A program made the translations under genes and the position numbers. Shown here piece by piece: positions 24,022 to 36,141 of a stretch of DNA of 64,000 nt; position 1 is the first letter of the stretch; every line of letters starts with the position of its first letter. The notes beneath the pieces are model-generated. The model had not been told where the DNA came from. It was given only the letters and a program-made list of their open reading frames with translations, and ran no database searches. The stretch is taken from assembly GCA_945952105.1 (NCBI GenBank), contig CAMFGZ010000018.1:1-64000 (forward strand), read 5' to 3'. The DNA comes from an uncultured Rhodospirillaceae bacterium (GTDB taxonomy: Bacteria > Pseudomonadota > Alphaproteobacteria > Reyranellales > Reyranellaceae).

Positions 24022-24650
24022 CAGGTCAGGGCGGGGTGGCGCCCGCCGCTCCGGAGCGTGCGGACGGCCGCCGACTGCGCAGTGCGCGAACCCGGCAGCT
24101 CATCATCGAAGCCTATCTCGCGCTCCTGCGGGAAAGCCCGCAGATTCCGACAGCCCTGTCGATCGCGAACCGGGCGGGATATTCGGTGCGATCGGTCTTC
24201 GAGCGATTTCCCGACCTTCACACCCTGCGTGTCGCCGCGACCGACGATGCGATGCTGCGTGCCTCGACCCAGGTCGCCAGTCAGCAGGTGGTCGGAGACC
24301 GCGCGGAACGGCTCCGCTTGCACGTCCAGACGCGCGGCCGGGTTTGCGAGGAGTGGCTGCCGCTTTGGCGCGCCCTCGTCGCCAACCAGGGCGATTCGAC
24401 GGACCTCAAGAGCCGGATCCGGCTGATCCGCGACTTGGTCATCCGGCGGCTTGAAGAGGTGTACGCAGCGGAACTTTCGACCCTCGAAGAACGTGAACGG
24501 CGGCAGACCGTGCTCGCGCTCGAGGCCCTGGTCGATTTCGAGAGCTGGGCGCGCATGCGTGAGCATTTCGCGCTGTCCTTCGACGAGGCCTGCGGCGTCT
24601 GGACCCGCGCCATCGACCGGCTGCTGCCGGAAACCCCGCCTGTTTCTTGA
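24006..24650 (+). CDS. TetR-like transcriptional regulator, third of tandem array
   Basis: 214 residues, paralogue of the two preceding proteins: DGRRLRSARTRQLIIEAY, IPTALSIANRAGYSVRSVF for the helix-turn-helix, and EALVDFESWARMREHFALS near the end. ATG at 24006 is inside the end of the previous gene; a GTG at 24036 just after that stop is a fair alternative, as the first ten residues are not conserved. The last bases of the gene overlap the probable promoter of tRNA-His. Confidence 0.8.
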   Translation: MRSGVTGQGGVAPAAPERADGRRLRSARTRQLIIEAYLALLRESPQIPTALSIANRAGYSVRSVFERFPDLHTLRVAATDDAMLRASTQVASQQVVGDRAERLRLHVQTRGRVCEEWLPLWRALVANQGDSTDLKSRIRLIRDLVIRRLEEVYAAELSTLEERERRQTVLALEALVDFESWARMREHFALSFDEACGVWTRAIDRLLPETPPVS

Positions 24651-24675
24651 CGCTCTCGTCGCCGGAGCGTAGGAA
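24647..24675 (+). promoter_or_regulatory. Probable sigma-70 promoter of tRNA-His
   Basis: TTGACG (24647-24652) and TAGGAA (24670-24675) with a 17-base spacer, 31 bases before the tRNA. Confidence 0.55.
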
Positions 24676-24705
24676 GGCGCCGCTTCGTCGGGAGCGATCC
24701 ACGAT

Positions 24706-24783
24706 GGCGGCCGTAGCTCAGTTGGTTAGAGCGCCAGATTGTGATTCTGGATGTCGCCGGTTCAAATCCGGTCGGCCGCCCCA
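24706..24783 (+). tRNA. tRNA-His (GTG)
   Basis: Complete cloverleaf with anticodon GTG in the loop between CCAGA and TCTGG. The acceptor stem is GCGGCCG/CGGCCGC. The extra 5' G (G-1, 24706) faces C73 (24780) and CCA is encoded (24781-24783). This G-1:C73 identity pair is the general bacterial form. Confidence 0.96.
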
Positions 24784-24806
24784 ATCGCCCCCCGTGCAGG
24801 CCCCCC

Positions 24807-26309
24807 ATGGCTGATAGTCACGACCTGCTTCCCCGGGACGAGCTTGCTCTCCTGAGCTGCGCGCAGATGGCGGAGGCCGACGCCCATGCCATCGAAGGTG
24901 GCGTGCCCGGGCGTGAGCTCATGGAGCGGGCGGGCAGGGCGGTCGCCCTCGCTGCCATGGAACGTCATGCGCGCCGGCCCGTCCTCGTTCTCTGCGGACC
25001 GGGCAACAATGGCGGCGACGGTTTCGTCGCCGCGCGACATCTGCAGGCGGCGGGGTGGCCCGTCCGACTCGCCCTCTTCGGCCGTGTTGAATCGCTTAAG
25101 GGTGACGCTGCGTGGGCAGCCGGGACCTGGAACGGCGCGATCGAGCCCTGGTCTGCGGACCAGCTCGACGGAGCGCCGCTGATCGTGGATGCCATTTTCG
25201 GCGCCGGCCTCAGCCGGCTGGTCGACGGCGAGATCGCCGCGGCCATCGACGTCGTAAACGGGCGGAAGCTCACCGTGATTGCGGTCGACGTTCCTACCGG
25301 CCTGCACGGCGACACGGGGCAAGTCCTCGGCCGGGCCTTCGAGGCGGAAACGACCGTCTCGTTCTTTCGCGCCAAACCCGGCCACTATGCCGTGGAAGGG
25401 CTGCGCCGCTGCGGCCGTCTCCGCATCGCCGATATCGGTATTCCATCCAGCGCCCTGGCCTCGATCGAGCCCCGGGTCTGGCTGAACGCGCCTGCCCTGT
25501 GGACACACCTGCTGCAGCGCAATGACGTCGCCGACCACAAGTATGCGCGCGGCCATCTCACGATCCTCGCCGGTCCCCACGCAACGGGCGCGGCGCGCCT
25601 CGCGGCTTTGGCCGGCCGTCGCGTCGGCGCCGGGCTGGTCACGATTGCGGCGTTCCGCTCTACCCTGGCCGCCCTCCAGGCGGCCGAGCCGGGCAATCTG
25701 ATCGTCGAAGCCGACGACGGGGCGATGTTCGCCCAACTGCTCGGCGACGAGCGGCGCAACGCCATCCTCATCGGCCCCGGATCGGGTGTCGCCGACCGCA
25801 CGCGGAGCGCGGTTCTTGCCGCGCTGGCAGCGCGCCGTCGCGTCGTCCTCGACGCTGACGCCATCACCGTCTTCGCATCGGAACCGGACCTGCTGTTCAA
25901 CAGCATTGCCGGTCCGACACTGCTCACGCCGCATGAGGGGGAGTTTCGCCGGCTCTTTCCCGATCTCGGCGGAAAGTCGGACAAGCTCGGACGGGTGCGG
26001 CGTGCGGCAGAGAGAAGCGGAGCGACCATCCTGTTGAAAGGGCCGGACACGGTGATCGCGACGCCGGACGGACGGGCGGTCGTGAACACACATGCTTCGC
26101 CGGCGCTGGCCACCGCCGGCTCCGGCGACGTGCTGGCCGGACTGATCGGCGGGCTGCTGGCGCAGGGGCTGACCCCATTCGCGACAGCGGCGGCGGCCGC
26201 GTGGCTGCATGGAGAATGTGCGCGTTTGTTCGGGCGTCCCGGCCTGATCGCCGAGGATTTGCCGGCACTCCTGCCGCAGGCGCTGCAGTCCTCGTCGTCC
26301 TTTAATTGA
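24807..26309 (+). CDS. nnr: Bifunctional NAD(P)HX epimerase/dehydratase
   Basis: Repairs hydrated NADH and NADPH. The 500 residues consist of a YjeF_N epimerase domain (about 1-215: ELMERAGRAVA, LCGPGNNGGDGFVAARHL, VDVPTGLHGDTG) and a C-terminal ADP/ATP-dependent dehydratase domain (about 225-495: ARGHLTILAGPHATGAARLA, GPGSG, TPHEGEFRRLFPDL, and ATAGSGDVLAGLIGGLLAQG with the catalytic Asp). ATG at 24807 is 24 bases after the tRNA-His CCA. A sigma-70-like promoter for the next tRNA starts in its last codons. Confidence 0.93.
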   Translation: MADSHDLLPRDELALLSCAQMAEADAHAIEGGVPGRELMERAGRAVALAAMERHARRPVLVLCGPGNNGGDGFVAARHLQAAGWPVRLALFGRVESLKGDAAWAAGTWNGAIEPWSADQLDGAPLIVDAIFGAGLSRLVDGEIAAAIDVVNGRKLTVIAVDVPTGLHGDTGQVLGRAFEAETTVSFFRAKPGHYAVEGLRRCGRLRIADIGIPSSALASIEPRVWLNAPALWTHLLQRNDVADHKYARGHLTILAGPHATGAARLAALAGRRVGAGLVTIAAFRSTLAALQAAEPGNLIVEADDGAMFAQLLGDERRNAILIGPGSGVADRTRSAVLAALAARRRVVLDADAITVFASEPDLLFNSIAGPTLLTPHEGEFRRLFPDLGGKSDKLGRVRRAAERSGATILLKGPDTVIATPDGRAVVNTHASPALATAGSGDVLAGLIGGLLAQGLTPFATAAAAAWLHGECARLFGRPGLIAEDLPALLPQALQSSSSFN

Positions 26310-26334
26310 CCGTTCGGCGGGGTCGGGCTAAGAG
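26306..26334 (+). promoter_or_regulatory. Probable sigma-70 promoter of tRNA-Leu and tig
   Basis: TTGACC (26306-26311) and TAAGAG (26329-26334), 17-base spacer, 64 bases before the tRNA. Confidence 0.5.
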
Positions 26335-26397
26335 GCCCGCGATTCGGCCTTCGCGGCACGCCCCGATGGCTCAGGACGTCGTTTGGGCAGGCTTCGG

Positions 26398-26482
26398 GCG
26401 GGCGTGGTGGAATTGGTAGACACGCGAGATTTAGGTTCTCGTGCCGCAAGGCGTGGGGGTTCAAGTCCCTCCGCCCGCACCA
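26398..26482 (+). tRNA. tRNA-Leu (TAG)
   Basis: 85-nt class II tRNA with acceptor GCGGGCG/CGCCCGC, A73, encoded CCA, anticodon TAG in the loop after CGAGA, and a variable arm GTGCCGCAAGGCGT. tig starts only 18 bases after it, so processing of a joint transcript is likely. Confidence 0.95.
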
Positions 26483-26500
26483 GGAAATGGAAGTGAGACA

Positions 26501-27850
26501 ATGCAAGTTACGGAACTCTCGGCTGAAGGCCTGAAGCACCAGTTCAAGATCGTCGTCCCCGTCGGCGACCTCACGTCGAAGATCGACGAGCGTCTGGCCG
26601 AGATGGCGAAGACCGCGGCGCTGCCTGGCTTCCGTCCGGGCAAGGTGCCGGTGGGTCTGCTGAAGAAGCAGTACGGTCAGGCGCTGTTCGGCGAGGCCGT
26701 CGAGGCGGCCGTCAACACCAGCACGGCGAAGGCGATCGAGGATCGTGGCCTGAAGCCCGCGCTGCAGCCGCGCGTCGACCTGAAGCAGCTCGAAGAGGGC
26801 AAGGACGTCGAGTTCGAAGTCGTCGTCGAAGTGCTGCCGGAGATCGGCAAGCTCGACTTCTCGGGCATCGAGCTCGAGCGTCTCAAGGCCGAAGTGCCGG
26901 AGAAGGACATCGATGAGGCGCTGGAGCGCATTGGCAAGGCGAACCGAGAGCAGAAGCCCGTCGATCCGCCGCGTCCGGCGCAGAAGGGCGATGCCATCAA
27001 GCTCGACTTCGTGGGCTCGGTCGACGGCGTCGAGTTCCCGGGCGGCTCGGCCCAGGACTACGTTCTGGAGTTGGGTTCGGGATCGTTCATCCCGGGCTTC
27101 GAGGATCAGCTGGTCGGCGCCGAGGTCGGCAAGCCGGTCGACGTGAAGGTGACCTTCCCGGCCGAGTACGGCGCGCCCGAACTTGCCGGCAAGGACGCGG
27201 TATTCAAGTGCACGGTCAAGGAAGTGCTCGAGTTCGTCGACAAGCCGGTGGACGACGAACTGGCGAAGAAGAACAATTTCGAGAACCTCGAAGCCATGCG
27301 CAAGGCGGTGGGCGAGCGGATCGGCCAGGATTACACGCAGATTTCGCGCGGCATGATCAAGCGCCAGCTTCTCGACAAGCTCGCCGACACCCAGAAGTTC
27401 GCGGTGCCGGAAGGCCTCGTGGAGGGCGAGTTCAACGCCATCTGGCAGCGCATCGAGGAGGCCAAGAAGAACGGCCAGAAGATCGAGGACGACGAAGAGA
27501 AGATGCGCAAGGAGTATCGCGACATCGCAGAGCGCCGCGTGCGCCTGGGCCTGTTGCTGGCCGATGTCGGCCGCTCCAACAACATCGACGTCACGCCGGA
27601 GGAACTCAACCAGGCGGTTATGCGCGAGGCGATGCGCTATCAGGGCCAGGAGCGCCAGGTGCTCGAGTTCTACAGCAAGAACGCCGAGATGAAGGATCAG
27701 CTCCGGGCGCCGATCTTCGAGGAGAAGACGGTCGACTTCATCCTCGAACTGGCGAAGGTCACCGAGAAGTCGGTTACCCCGGAGGAACTGCTCAAGGCCG
27801 CCCGTGAGGCCGAGCAGGAGGAAGAGGGCGCGGAGAAGGCGGCGGGCTGA
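26501..27850 (+). CDS. tig: Trigger factor
   Basis: Ribosome-bound chaperone and prolyl isomerase, 449 residues. The N-terminal domain carries the ribosome-docking loop GFRPGKVP (43-50). The FKBP-type domain lies at about 160-245 (QKGDAIKLDFVGSVDGVEF, FIPGFEDQLVGAEVGK). The rest is the helical chaperone domain with an acidic-basic tail. ATG at 26501 gives the usual MQVTELSAEGL start. It is first of the tig-clpP-clpX-lon-hupB order found in most alphaproteobacteria. Confidence 0.97.
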   Translation: MQVTELSAEGLKHQFKIVVPVGDLTSKIDERLAEMAKTAALPGFRPGKVPVGLLKKQYGQALFGEAVEAAVNTSTAKAIEDRGLKPALQPRVDLKQLEEGKDVEFEVVVEVLPEIGKLDFSGIELERLKAEVPEKDIDEALERIGKANREQKPVDPPRPAQKGDAIKLDFVGSVDGVEFPGGSAQDYVLELGSGSFIPGFEDQLVGAEVGKPVDVKVTFPAEYGAPELAGKDAVFKCTVKEVLEFVDKPVDDELAKKNNFENLEAMRKAVGERIGQDYTQISRGMIKRQLLDKLADTQKFAVPEGLVEGEFNAIWQRIEEAKKNGQKIEDDEEKMRKEYRDIAERRVRLGLLLADVGRSNNIDVTPEELNQAVMREAMRYQGQERQVLEFYSKNAEMKDQLRAPIFEEKTVDFILELAKVTEKSVTPEELLKAAREAEQEEEGAEKAAG

Positions 27851-27927
27851 TCTTGAGCCGGTGGCCTTGAACAGGACCACCGGCGCTGCCACTTTCTGGA
27901 GCAACGTCACTCAAGGGGGCCACCGCG

Positions 27928-28578
27928 ATGATTCGCGACCGCGATCCGCTGGAAGTTCATAACAACTACTACGTGCCGATGGTGGTCGAGCAATCGGCGC
28001 GCGGCGAACGTGGCTACGACATCTGGTCGAGGCTGCTCAAGGAGCGGATCATCTTCCTCAACGGTCCGGTCGAGGATCATGTGGCGGGCGTGCTCTGCGC
28101 CCAGCTGCTCTATCTCGAGGCCGAGAACCCGACGAAGGACATCTCGTTCTACATCAACTCTCCCGGTGGCGTCGTGACGTCGGGCATGGCGATCTATGAC
28201 ACCATGCGGTACATCCGGCCCCACATCTCGACCCTGGTCTACGGCCAGGCGGCTTCGATGGGTTCGCTGCTGCTGACGGCCGGCGAGAAGGGCAAGCGCT
28301 TTGCCCTGCCGAACGCTCGGATCATGATCCACCAGCCATCGGGTGGCGCCCAGGGCCAGGCCACGGACATCGAGATCCACGCTCGTGAAATCCTGGCGAC
28401 CCGGTCGCGGCTCAACCAGATGTATGTGGAGCATACCGGCAAGCCGATCGAGGTGATCGAGCAGGCCATGGAGCGCGACAAGTTCTTCGCGCCCCAGGAA
28501 GCCAAGGAATTCGGTCTCATCGACGACGTGCTCGAGCGCCGGCCGACTCCGACGACGATCCAGGCGGCCGCCTCCTAG
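27928..28578 (+). CDS. clpP: ATP-dependent Clp protease proteolytic subunit
   Basis: 216 residues, serine peptidase that forms a 14-subunit barrel with ClpX or ClpA. Catalytic S110 (GQAASMGS) and H135 (MIHQP) are in place and the Asp lies in the GLIDDV segment. Residues near FINSPGG-type [13 protein letters not shown] form the oxyanion region. The 77-base gap from tig contains a GC-rich hairpin (GCCGGTGG 27857-27864 with CCACCGGC 27877-27884) without a clear T-run. Confidence 0.97.
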   Translation: MIRDRDPLEVHNNYYVPMVVEQSARGERGYDIWSRLLKERIIFLNGPVEDHVAGVLCAQLLYLEAENPTKDISFYINSPGGVVTSGMAIYDTMRYIRPHISTLVYGQAASMGSLLLTAGEKGKRFALPNARIMIHQPSGGAQGQATDIEIHAREILATRSRLNQMYVEHTGKPIEVIEQAMERDKFFAPQEAKEFGLIDDVLERRPTPTTIQAAAS

Positions 28579-28634
28579 GCGGCCGGGTCGACCAATTGGT
28601 TCCTGTTCGCACGGCGGCACACCATATTTTGATG

Positions 28635-28664
28635 TTGTCGCCGTCCGGGCGGCACGTTTAACAT
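28635..28664 (+). promoter_or_regulatory. Possible promoter of clpX
   Basis: TTGTCG (28635-28640) and TAACAT (28659-28664), 18-base spacer, 58 bases before the clpX start. Confidence 0.35.
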
Positions 28665-28722
28665 AGGCTTGTGTGCGGGCCCGCAGGTCGTAGGGCCCCC
28701 CAAGCGGAGGTGCGTTACAGAC

Positions 28723-29994
28723 ATGCCAGCCGCCAAGTCCGGGGGTGATTCCCGCAACACCCTGTATTGCAGCTTCTGCGGCAAGAGCCAGCATGAAGTC
28801 CGCAAGCTCATTGCCGGGCCGACCGTTTTCATCTGTGATGAATGCGTCGAGCTCTGCATGGACATCATCAGGGAAGAGAGCAAGACAACCCTCGTCAAAT
28901 CCAAGGACGGGGTCCCGTCTCCCAAGGAGATCCGCCAGATCCTCGATGACTATGTCATCGGTCAGGACCGGGCGAAGCGCATTCTCGCCGTCGCCGTGCA
29001 CAATCACTACAAGCGGCTGAGCCATGGCGGGAAGTCGAACGAAGTCGAGATCGCCAAGTCCAACATCATGCTGATCGGCCCGACCGGCTGCGGCAAGACC
29101 CTGCTGGCCCAGACACTGGCCCGCATGCTGGACGTGCCGTTCACGATGGCCGATGCCACGACGCTGACCGAGGCAGGTTACGTCGGTGAGGATGTCGAGA
29201 ACATCATCCTGAAGCTGCTTCAGGCCGCCGACTACAATGTCGAGCGCGCCCAGCGCGGCATCGTCTACATCGACGAGGTCGACAAGATCAGCCGCAAGTC
29301 CGACAACCCGTCGATCACGCGCGACGTGTCGGGCGAGGGCGTCCAACAGGCGCTGCTGAAGATCATGGAAGGCACCGTTGCCTCCGTGCCGCCGCAGGGT
29401 GGGCGCAAGCATCCGCAGCAGGAGTTCCTGCAGGTCGACACGACCAACATCTTGTTCATCTGTGGCGGCGCCTTTGCGGGCCTCGACAAGATCATCTCGA
29501 TGCGCCGGCAGGGCACGTCGATCGGGTTCGGCGCGGAAGTGCGCGGGCCCGAGGATCGCCGTACCGGCGAAATCCTCAAGGATCTCGAGCCCGAGGACCT
29601 GCTGCGTTACGGGTTGATCCCGGAGTTCGTCGGCCGCCTGCCGGTGGTCGCCACGCTCGACGATCTGGACGAGGTCGCCCTGATCGAGATCCTGACGCGC
29701 CCCAAGAATGCGCTGCTCAAGCAGTATCAGCGCCTGTTCGACATGGAGAGCGTCAGGCTCAAGTTCTCCGACGATGCCCTGCGCGCGGTTGCCCAGAAGG
29801 CGATCCAACGCAAGACCGGCGCCCGCGGGCTGCGGTCCATCATGGAGACGGTCCTGCTGGACACCATGTACGACCTGCCGTCGCTCGACGGGGTCGAGGA
29901 AGTGGTGATCAACCGGGAAGTCATCGAGGGTCGCGCCCAGCCGCTCTACGTGCATGGCGAGCGCAAAGAGGGTGTGGCCGCTGCTCCGGCCTGA
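28723..29994 (+). CDS. clpX: Clp protease ATP-binding subunit ClpX
   Basis: 423-residue AAA+ unfoldase. The N-terminal zinc domain uses C16, C19, C38 and C41. Walker A (GPTGCGKT) is at about 119-126, Walker B (VYIDEVDK) follows, and the IGF loop (SIGFGAE) that docks ClpP and the pore loop GYVGED are present. GGAGG stands 12 bases before the ATG. A GC-rich hairpin without a T-run (30004-30027) follows in the 174-base gap to lon. Confidence 0.98.
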   Translation: MPAAKSGGDSRNTLYCSFCGKSQHEVRKLIAGPTVFICDECVELCMDIIREESKTTLVKSKDGVPSPKEIRQILDDYVIGQDRAKRILAVAVHNHYKRLSHGGKSNEVEIAKSNIMLIGPTGCGKTLLAQTLARMLDVPFTMADATTLTEAGYVGEDVENIILKLLQAADYNVERAQRGIVYIDEVDKISRKSDNPSITRDVSGEGVQQALLKIMEGTVASVPPQGGRKHPQQEFLQVDTTNILFICGGAFAGLDKIISMRRQGTSIGFGAEVRGPEDRRTGEILKDLEPEDLLRYGLIPEFVGRLPVVATLDDLDEVALIEILTRPKNALLKQYQRLFDMESVRLKFSDDALRAVAQKAIQRKTGARGLRSIMETVLLDTMYDLPSLDGVEEVVINREVIEGRAQPLYVHGERKEGVAAAPA

Positions 29995-30003
29995 GTTTTG
30001 CTG

Positions 30004-30027
30004 CGCCGGCGGTAACCGTCGCCGGCG
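30004..30027 (+). terminator. Hairpin after clpX, weak terminator at best
   Basis: Perfect 8-bp inverted repeat CGCCGGCG (30004-30011 and 30020-30027) around an eight-base loop; no T-run follows, so termination may be partial or absent. Confidence 0.35.
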
Positions 30028-30168
30028 GTCTTCCCGACGGGCCTTGAACAACCCTCCGTTCGGGCCAATCTCTGAGATCGAGTGCGCGCGTTCGCGTGCC
30101 GTGGATTGCCTGCAGGGGATCCCCGGCCGAGGCGCGGGTAGCTCTAACAGCGTACGTTGCGAGGCATC

Positions 30169-32568
<2,400 letters not shown>

Positions 32569-32594
32569 TCGGCCTTCGGCTGGACGATACGAGC

Positions 32595-32630
32595 GAAGCC
32601 CCGGAGCGATCCGGGGCTTCGTCGTTTTTA
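32595..32630 (+). terminator. Terminator of lon
   Basis: 10-bp stem GAAGCCCCGG/CCGGGGCTTC with six-base loop, followed by GTCGTTTTT. Confidence 0.9.
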
Positions 32631-32684
32631 CCGCAATCTATGCGGGTCAATTGCCTTCAGGCCTACAAAATATGGTATTCGCCG

Positions 32685-32714
32685 TTGACGCCGTTTTCGG
32701 GCCGCCCTTACACT
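32685..32714 (+). promoter_or_regulatory. Probable promoter of hupB
   Basis: TTGACG (32685-32690) and TACACT (32709-32714), 18-base spacer, 33 bases before the GTG start. Confidence 0.55.
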
Positions 32715-32746
32715 TGAGGCTCGCCGGACCACCCAGAGGCTCGCCC

Positions 32747-33019
32747 GTGAACAAGCACGATTTGATCGCCGCCGTCGCCGCTTCGACGAACCTCTCCAAG
32801 GTGGATGCAGCGAATGCCGTCGATTCGATTCTCACGGTGATCACGAAGTCGCTCAAGAAGAAGGAAAAAGTCCTTCTGGTCGGCTTCGGCACGTTCCAGG
32901 TGACCAAGCGCAAGGCGGGCGAGGGGCGCAATCCCCAGACCGGCGAGAAAATCAAGATTCCGGCGGCGATCGTGCCGCGCTTCAAGGCCAGCAAGGCATT
33001 GAAGGACGCGATCAACTAG
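32747..33019 (+). CDS. hupB: DNA-binding protein HU-beta
   Basis: 90-residue nucleoid protein, dimeric, bends DNA. The usual start NKHDLIAAVA and the beta-arm region GRNPQTGEKIKIPA are present. The GTG start at 32747 is preceded by AGAGG; an in-frame ATG at 32651 would add a non-family tail and cover the promoter, so it is rejected. Confidence 0.95.
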   Translation: MNKHDLIAAVAASTNLSKVDAANAVDSILTVITKSLKKKEKVLLVGFGTFQVTKRKAGEGRNPQTGEKIKIPAAIVPRFKASKALKDAIN

Positions 33020-33065
33020 GCTTTTGCCTCGCCCGACAGCGGGTGGACGTGCTACCACGCGCGCC

Positions 33066-33140
33066 GGGCGATTAGCTCAGCGGTAGAGCATTCCCTTTAC
33101 ACGGGAGCGGTCGGCGGTTCGATCCCGTCATCGCCCACCA
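33066..33140 (+). tRNA. tRNA-Val (TAC)
   Basis: 75-nt cloverleaf, acceptor GGGCGAT/ATCGCCC, A73, encoded CCA, anticodon TAC in the loop TTTACAC. Confidence 0.95.
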
Positions 33141-33225
33141 GCCTTAGTTTCGCTGGTCATCACGTCCTCGACGGAACACATTGAAATATCGGACATTTGT
33201 GCACCTTTTCGCGGGTGCAACATGC

Positions 33226-33254
33226 TTGACACCCCAAAGGCCGTCCTATATCTC
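33226..33254 (+). promoter_or_regulatory. Promoter of tRNA-Asp and probably the nuo operon
   Basis: A perfect -35 box TTGACA (33226-33231) and TATCTC (33249-33254) with 17-base spacing, 25 bases before the tRNA. No other obvious promoter lies between tRNA-Asp and nuoA (45 bases). Confidence 0.6.
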
Positions 33255-33279
33255 TCCGCGCGCCGTTTGGGGCTGAGAA

Positions 33280-33356
33280 GCGGGCGTAGTTCAGTTGGTT
33301 AGAATGCCGGCCTGTCACGCCGGAGGTCGCGGGTTCGAGTCCCGTCGCTCGCGCCA
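33280..33356 (+). tRNA. tRNA-Asp (GTC)
   Basis: 77-nt cloverleaf, acceptor GCGGGCG/CGCTCGC with one G-T pair, G73, encoded CCA, anticodon GTC between GCCGG and CCGGC arms. Confidence 0.96.
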
Positions 33357-33401
33357 GCCCAAACACTGGCAGCCCATAAAAACAGGGCGCAAGGGGTGGC
33401 G

Positions 33402-33767
33402 ATGGAAGCTCTTCTGCGGGAATACCTGCCAATCCTGATCTTCCTCGGACTAGCCTTCGGGCTGGTCTGCGCCATGCTCGGCGGGTCGTACCTGATCGCC
33501 CGCCAGAATCCGAATTCCGAAAAGCTCTCGCCGTTCGAGTGCGGCTTCGCGCCATTCGACGATGCGCGCGGCCAGTTCGACGTTCGCTTCTATCTCGTCG
33601 CGATCCTCTTCATCATTTTCGATCTCGAAGTCGCGTTCCTGTTTCCGTGGGCCGTGGCGCTGGGAGACATCGGCCTCTTCGGTTTCTGGTCGATGATGCT
33701 CTTCCTCGGCGTGCTGACGGTGGGCTTCATCTACGAATGGCGTAAGGGAGCCCTGGAATGGGAGTGA
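33402..33767 (+). CDS. nuoA: NADH-quinone oxidoreductase subunit A
   Basis: 121-residue membrane subunit of complex I with three transmembrane helices and the conserved loop PFECGFAP between helices 1 and 2. ATG at 33402 follows AAGGGG at good distance; a GTG six bases upstream is possible. It opens the complete nuoA-N operon and overlaps nuoB by 10 bases. Confidence 0.96.
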   Translation: MEALLREYLPILIFLGLAFGLVCAMLGGSYLIARQNPNSEKLSPFECGFAPFDDARGQFDVRFYLVAILFIIFDLEVAFLFPWAVALGDIGLFGFWSMMLFLGVLTVGFIYEWRKGALEWE

Positions 33768-34291
33768 TTGCTCCGACCAAGCCGGGCACGGCCGCCGAGG
33801 CGGCGCTGTCGCGGGCTCTCAACGACGAACTGGCCGACAAGGGCTTCGTCGTCGCCCAACTCGACAAGCTCGTCACCTGGGCGCGTACCGGTTCGATGTG
33901 GGGCCTGACCTTCGGTCTGGCCTGCTGCGGCGTCGAAATGATCCACTGCTGGATGAGCCGCTACGATCTCGACCGTTTCGGCTTCGCGCCGATGCCGAGC
34001 CCGCGCGCCGCCGACGTGATGATCGTCGCCGGCACGCTGACCAACAAGATGGCGCCGGCCCTGCGCAAGGTCTACGACCAGATGGCTGAGCCGCGCTACG
34101 TCATCTCGATGGGCTCGTGCGCCAACGGCGGCGGCTACTACCACTACAGCTACTCCGTCGTGCGCGGCTGCGACCGCATCGTGCCGGTCGACGTCTACGT
34201 CCCCGGTTGCCCGCCGACCGCCGAGGCGCTGCTCTACGGCGTGCTGCAGCTCCAGAAGAAGGTCCGTCGCACGGGCACTCTGGTGCGCTGA
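33758..34291 (+). CDS. nuoB: NADH-quinone oxidoreductase subunit B
   Basis: 177 residues; carries cluster N2, the last iron-sulfur centre before quinone. Ligands C56 and C57 (the tandem pair GLACCGVE), C121 (GSCANGGG) and C151 (VPGCPP) are all present. Stop and nuoC start overlap (TGATG). Confidence 0.98.
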   Translation: MGVIAPTKPGTAAEAALSRALNDELADKGFVVAQLDKLVTWARTGSMWGLTFGLACCGVEMIHCWMSRYDLDRFGFAPMPSPRAADVMIVAGTLTNKMAPALRKVYDQMAEPRYVISMGSCANGGGYYHYSYSVVRGCDRIVPVDVYVPGCPPTAEALLYGVLQLQKKVRRTGTLVR

Positions 34292-34944
34292 TGAGCGAGG
34301 CCCTCAAGGAACTCGGTGACCATATCGCCCAGGCGCAAGCGGGCGTGGTGTCTAAGACGGAAGTGCGCCTCGGCGAGTTGATGCTCGAGACGTCGGCGGA
34401 CAAGGTGCTCGCGTTGCTCGCGTTCCTGCGCGACGATCCGAAGTGCCTGTTCAAGCAGTTGATCGACATCTGCGGCGTGGACTGGCCCGAGCGCGAGAAG
34501 CGCTTCGACGTCGTCTACAACCTGCTCAGCCTCAAGAACAATCAGCGCGTCCGCGTGAAGGTCGCGACCGACGAGACGACGCCGGTACCGTCTGCCGCGC
34601 CGGTCTACAGCTCCGCCGGCTGGTTCGAGCGCGAGACCTACGATCTTTACGGCGTGTGGTTCTCGGACCATCCCGACCTGCGCCGCATCCTCACCGATTA
34701 CGGCTTCGAGGGCCATCCGCTGCGCAAGGATTTCCCACTGACCGGCTTCGTGGAACTGCGCTGGGACGACGTGCAGAAGCGCGTCGTCTACGAGCCGGTG
34801 AAACTCACCCAGGAATTCCGCCGCTTCGACTTCCTCAGCCCGTGGGAAGGCGCGCCGCAGATCCTGCCGGGCGACGAGAAGGCCGGGGACAAGGCCGCTG
34901 CGCCGCCACCGGCGCCGGCCCCCGCACCGGCGAAGGCGAACTGA
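34291..34944 (+). CDS. nuoC: NADH-quinone oxidoreductase subunit C
   Basis: 217 residues, peripheral arm subunit near the quinone site. The family core spans [24 protein letters not shown] and [15 protein letters not shown]. The tail is an Ala/Pro-rich low-complexity stretch (about residues 198-217) that is likely disordered. It is separate from nuoD, unlike the nuoCD fusion of enterobacteria. Confidence 0.97.
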   Translation: MSEALKELGDHIAQAQAGVVSKTEVRLGELMLETSADKVLALLAFLRDDPKCLFKQLIDICGVDWPEREKRFDVVYNLLSLKNNQRVRVKVATDETTPVPSAAPVYSSAGWFERETYDLYGVWFSDHPDLRRILTDYGFEGHPLRKDFPLTGFVELRWDDVQKRVVYEPVKLTQEFRRFDFLSPWEGAPQILPGDEKAGDKAAAPPPAPAPAPAKAN

Positions 34945-34945
34945 C

Positions 34946-36130
34946 ATGTCCGACGTCGAAATCAAGACACTGACGATGAACTTCGGGCCGCAGCATCCAG
35001 CGGCCCACGGCGTGCTGCGTCTCGTCGTCGAGATGGATGGCGAGATCGTCGAGCGCTGCGATCCGCATATCGGCCTGCTTCATCGCGGCACCGAGAAGCT
35101 GATCGAGTACAAGAGCTACCTGCAGGCGGTGCCGTACTTCGACCGGCTCGACTACGTCTCGCCGATGAACCAGGAGCACGCCTACGCGCTGGCCGTCGAG
35201 AAACTGCTGGGGATCGAGGCGCCGGAGCGCGGCCAGTACATCCGCGTGTTGTTCTCCGAGATCACGCGCATCCTGAACCATCTGCTGAACGTCACGACCT
35301 TCGCGATGGACGTCGGTGCGCTTACGCCGCCGCTGTGGGGCTTCGAGCAGCGCGAGCTGCTGATGGAATATTATGAGCAGGTGAGTGGCTCGCGCATGCA
35401 CGCGGCCTATTTCCGGCCAGGCGGCGTCCACCAGGATCTGCCGGACGGCATGCTCGATTCGATGGATGGATGGCTGAAGCAGTTCTATCCGTTCATGAAG
35501 GACATCGAGTACCTGCTGAACGAGAACCGCATCTTCCGCCAGCGCACCGTCGATATCGGTGTCGTATCGGCCGAGCAGGCGCTCGACTGGGGATTCTCGG
35601 GCCCGCTGATCCGCGCCTCGGGCCTCGCCTGGGACCTGCGCAAGTCGCAGCCCTACGACGTCTACGACCGCATGGATTTCGACATTCCGGTCGGCAAGAC
35701 CGGCGACTGCTTCGCGCGCTATCTCGTGCGCATCGAGGAAATGTACCAGAGCGCCCGCATCATGGAGCAGTGCGTGAAGGCGCTGCGCACGGTGGGCGGC
35801 CCGGTGCGCGTCGACGACCGCAAGATCTCGCCGCCGCGCCGGGGTGAGATGAAGGGGTCGATGGAAGCGCTGATCCATCACTTCAAGCTCTACACCGAAG
35901 GCTACAAGGTGCCGGCGGGCGAGACCTACACGGCGGTCGAGGCGCCGAAGGGCGAGTTCGGCGTCTATCTCGTGTCCGACGGCACCAACAAACCCTACCG
36001 CTGCAAGATCCGCGCTCCCGGGTTCCCGCACCTGCAGGCGCTCGACATGATGACCAAGGGCCACCAGCTCGCCGACATGTCGGCGAACATCGGCTCGCTC
36101 GACATCGTGTTCGGCGAGATCGACCGCTAG
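34946..36130 (+). CDS. nuoD: NADH-quinone oxidoreductase subunit D
   Basis: 394 residues, lines the quinone cavity with NuoB. The start [20 protein letters not shown], then [13 protein letters not shown] and the C-terminal DIVFGEIDR are classical. One base separates its ATG from the nuoC stop. Confidence 0.98.
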   Translation: MSDVEIKTLTMNFGPQHPAAHGVLRLVVEMDGEIVERCDPHIGLLHRGTEKLIEYKSYLQAVPYFDRLDYVSPMNQEHAYALAVEKLLGIEAPERGQYIRVLFSEITRILNHLLNVTTFAMDVGALTPPLWGFEQRELLMEYYEQVSGSRMHAAYFRPGGVHQDLPDGMLDSMDGWLKQFYPFMKDIEYLLNENRIFRQRTVDIGVVSAEQALDWGFSGPLIRASGLAWDLRKSQPYDVYDRMDFDIPVGKTGDCFARYLVRIEEMYQSARIMEQCVKALRTVGGPVRVDDRKISPPRRGEMKGSMEALIHHFKLYTEGYKVPAGETYTAVEAPKGEFGVYLVSDGTNKPYRCKIRAPGFPHLQALDMMTKGHQLADMSANIGSLDIVFGEIDR

Positions 36131-36141
36131 GAGACGAAGCG

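Noticed and set aside
28579..28722. Possible small gene between clpP and clpX
   Set aside because: No frame with a start site and plausible composition; only a weak promoter is seen.
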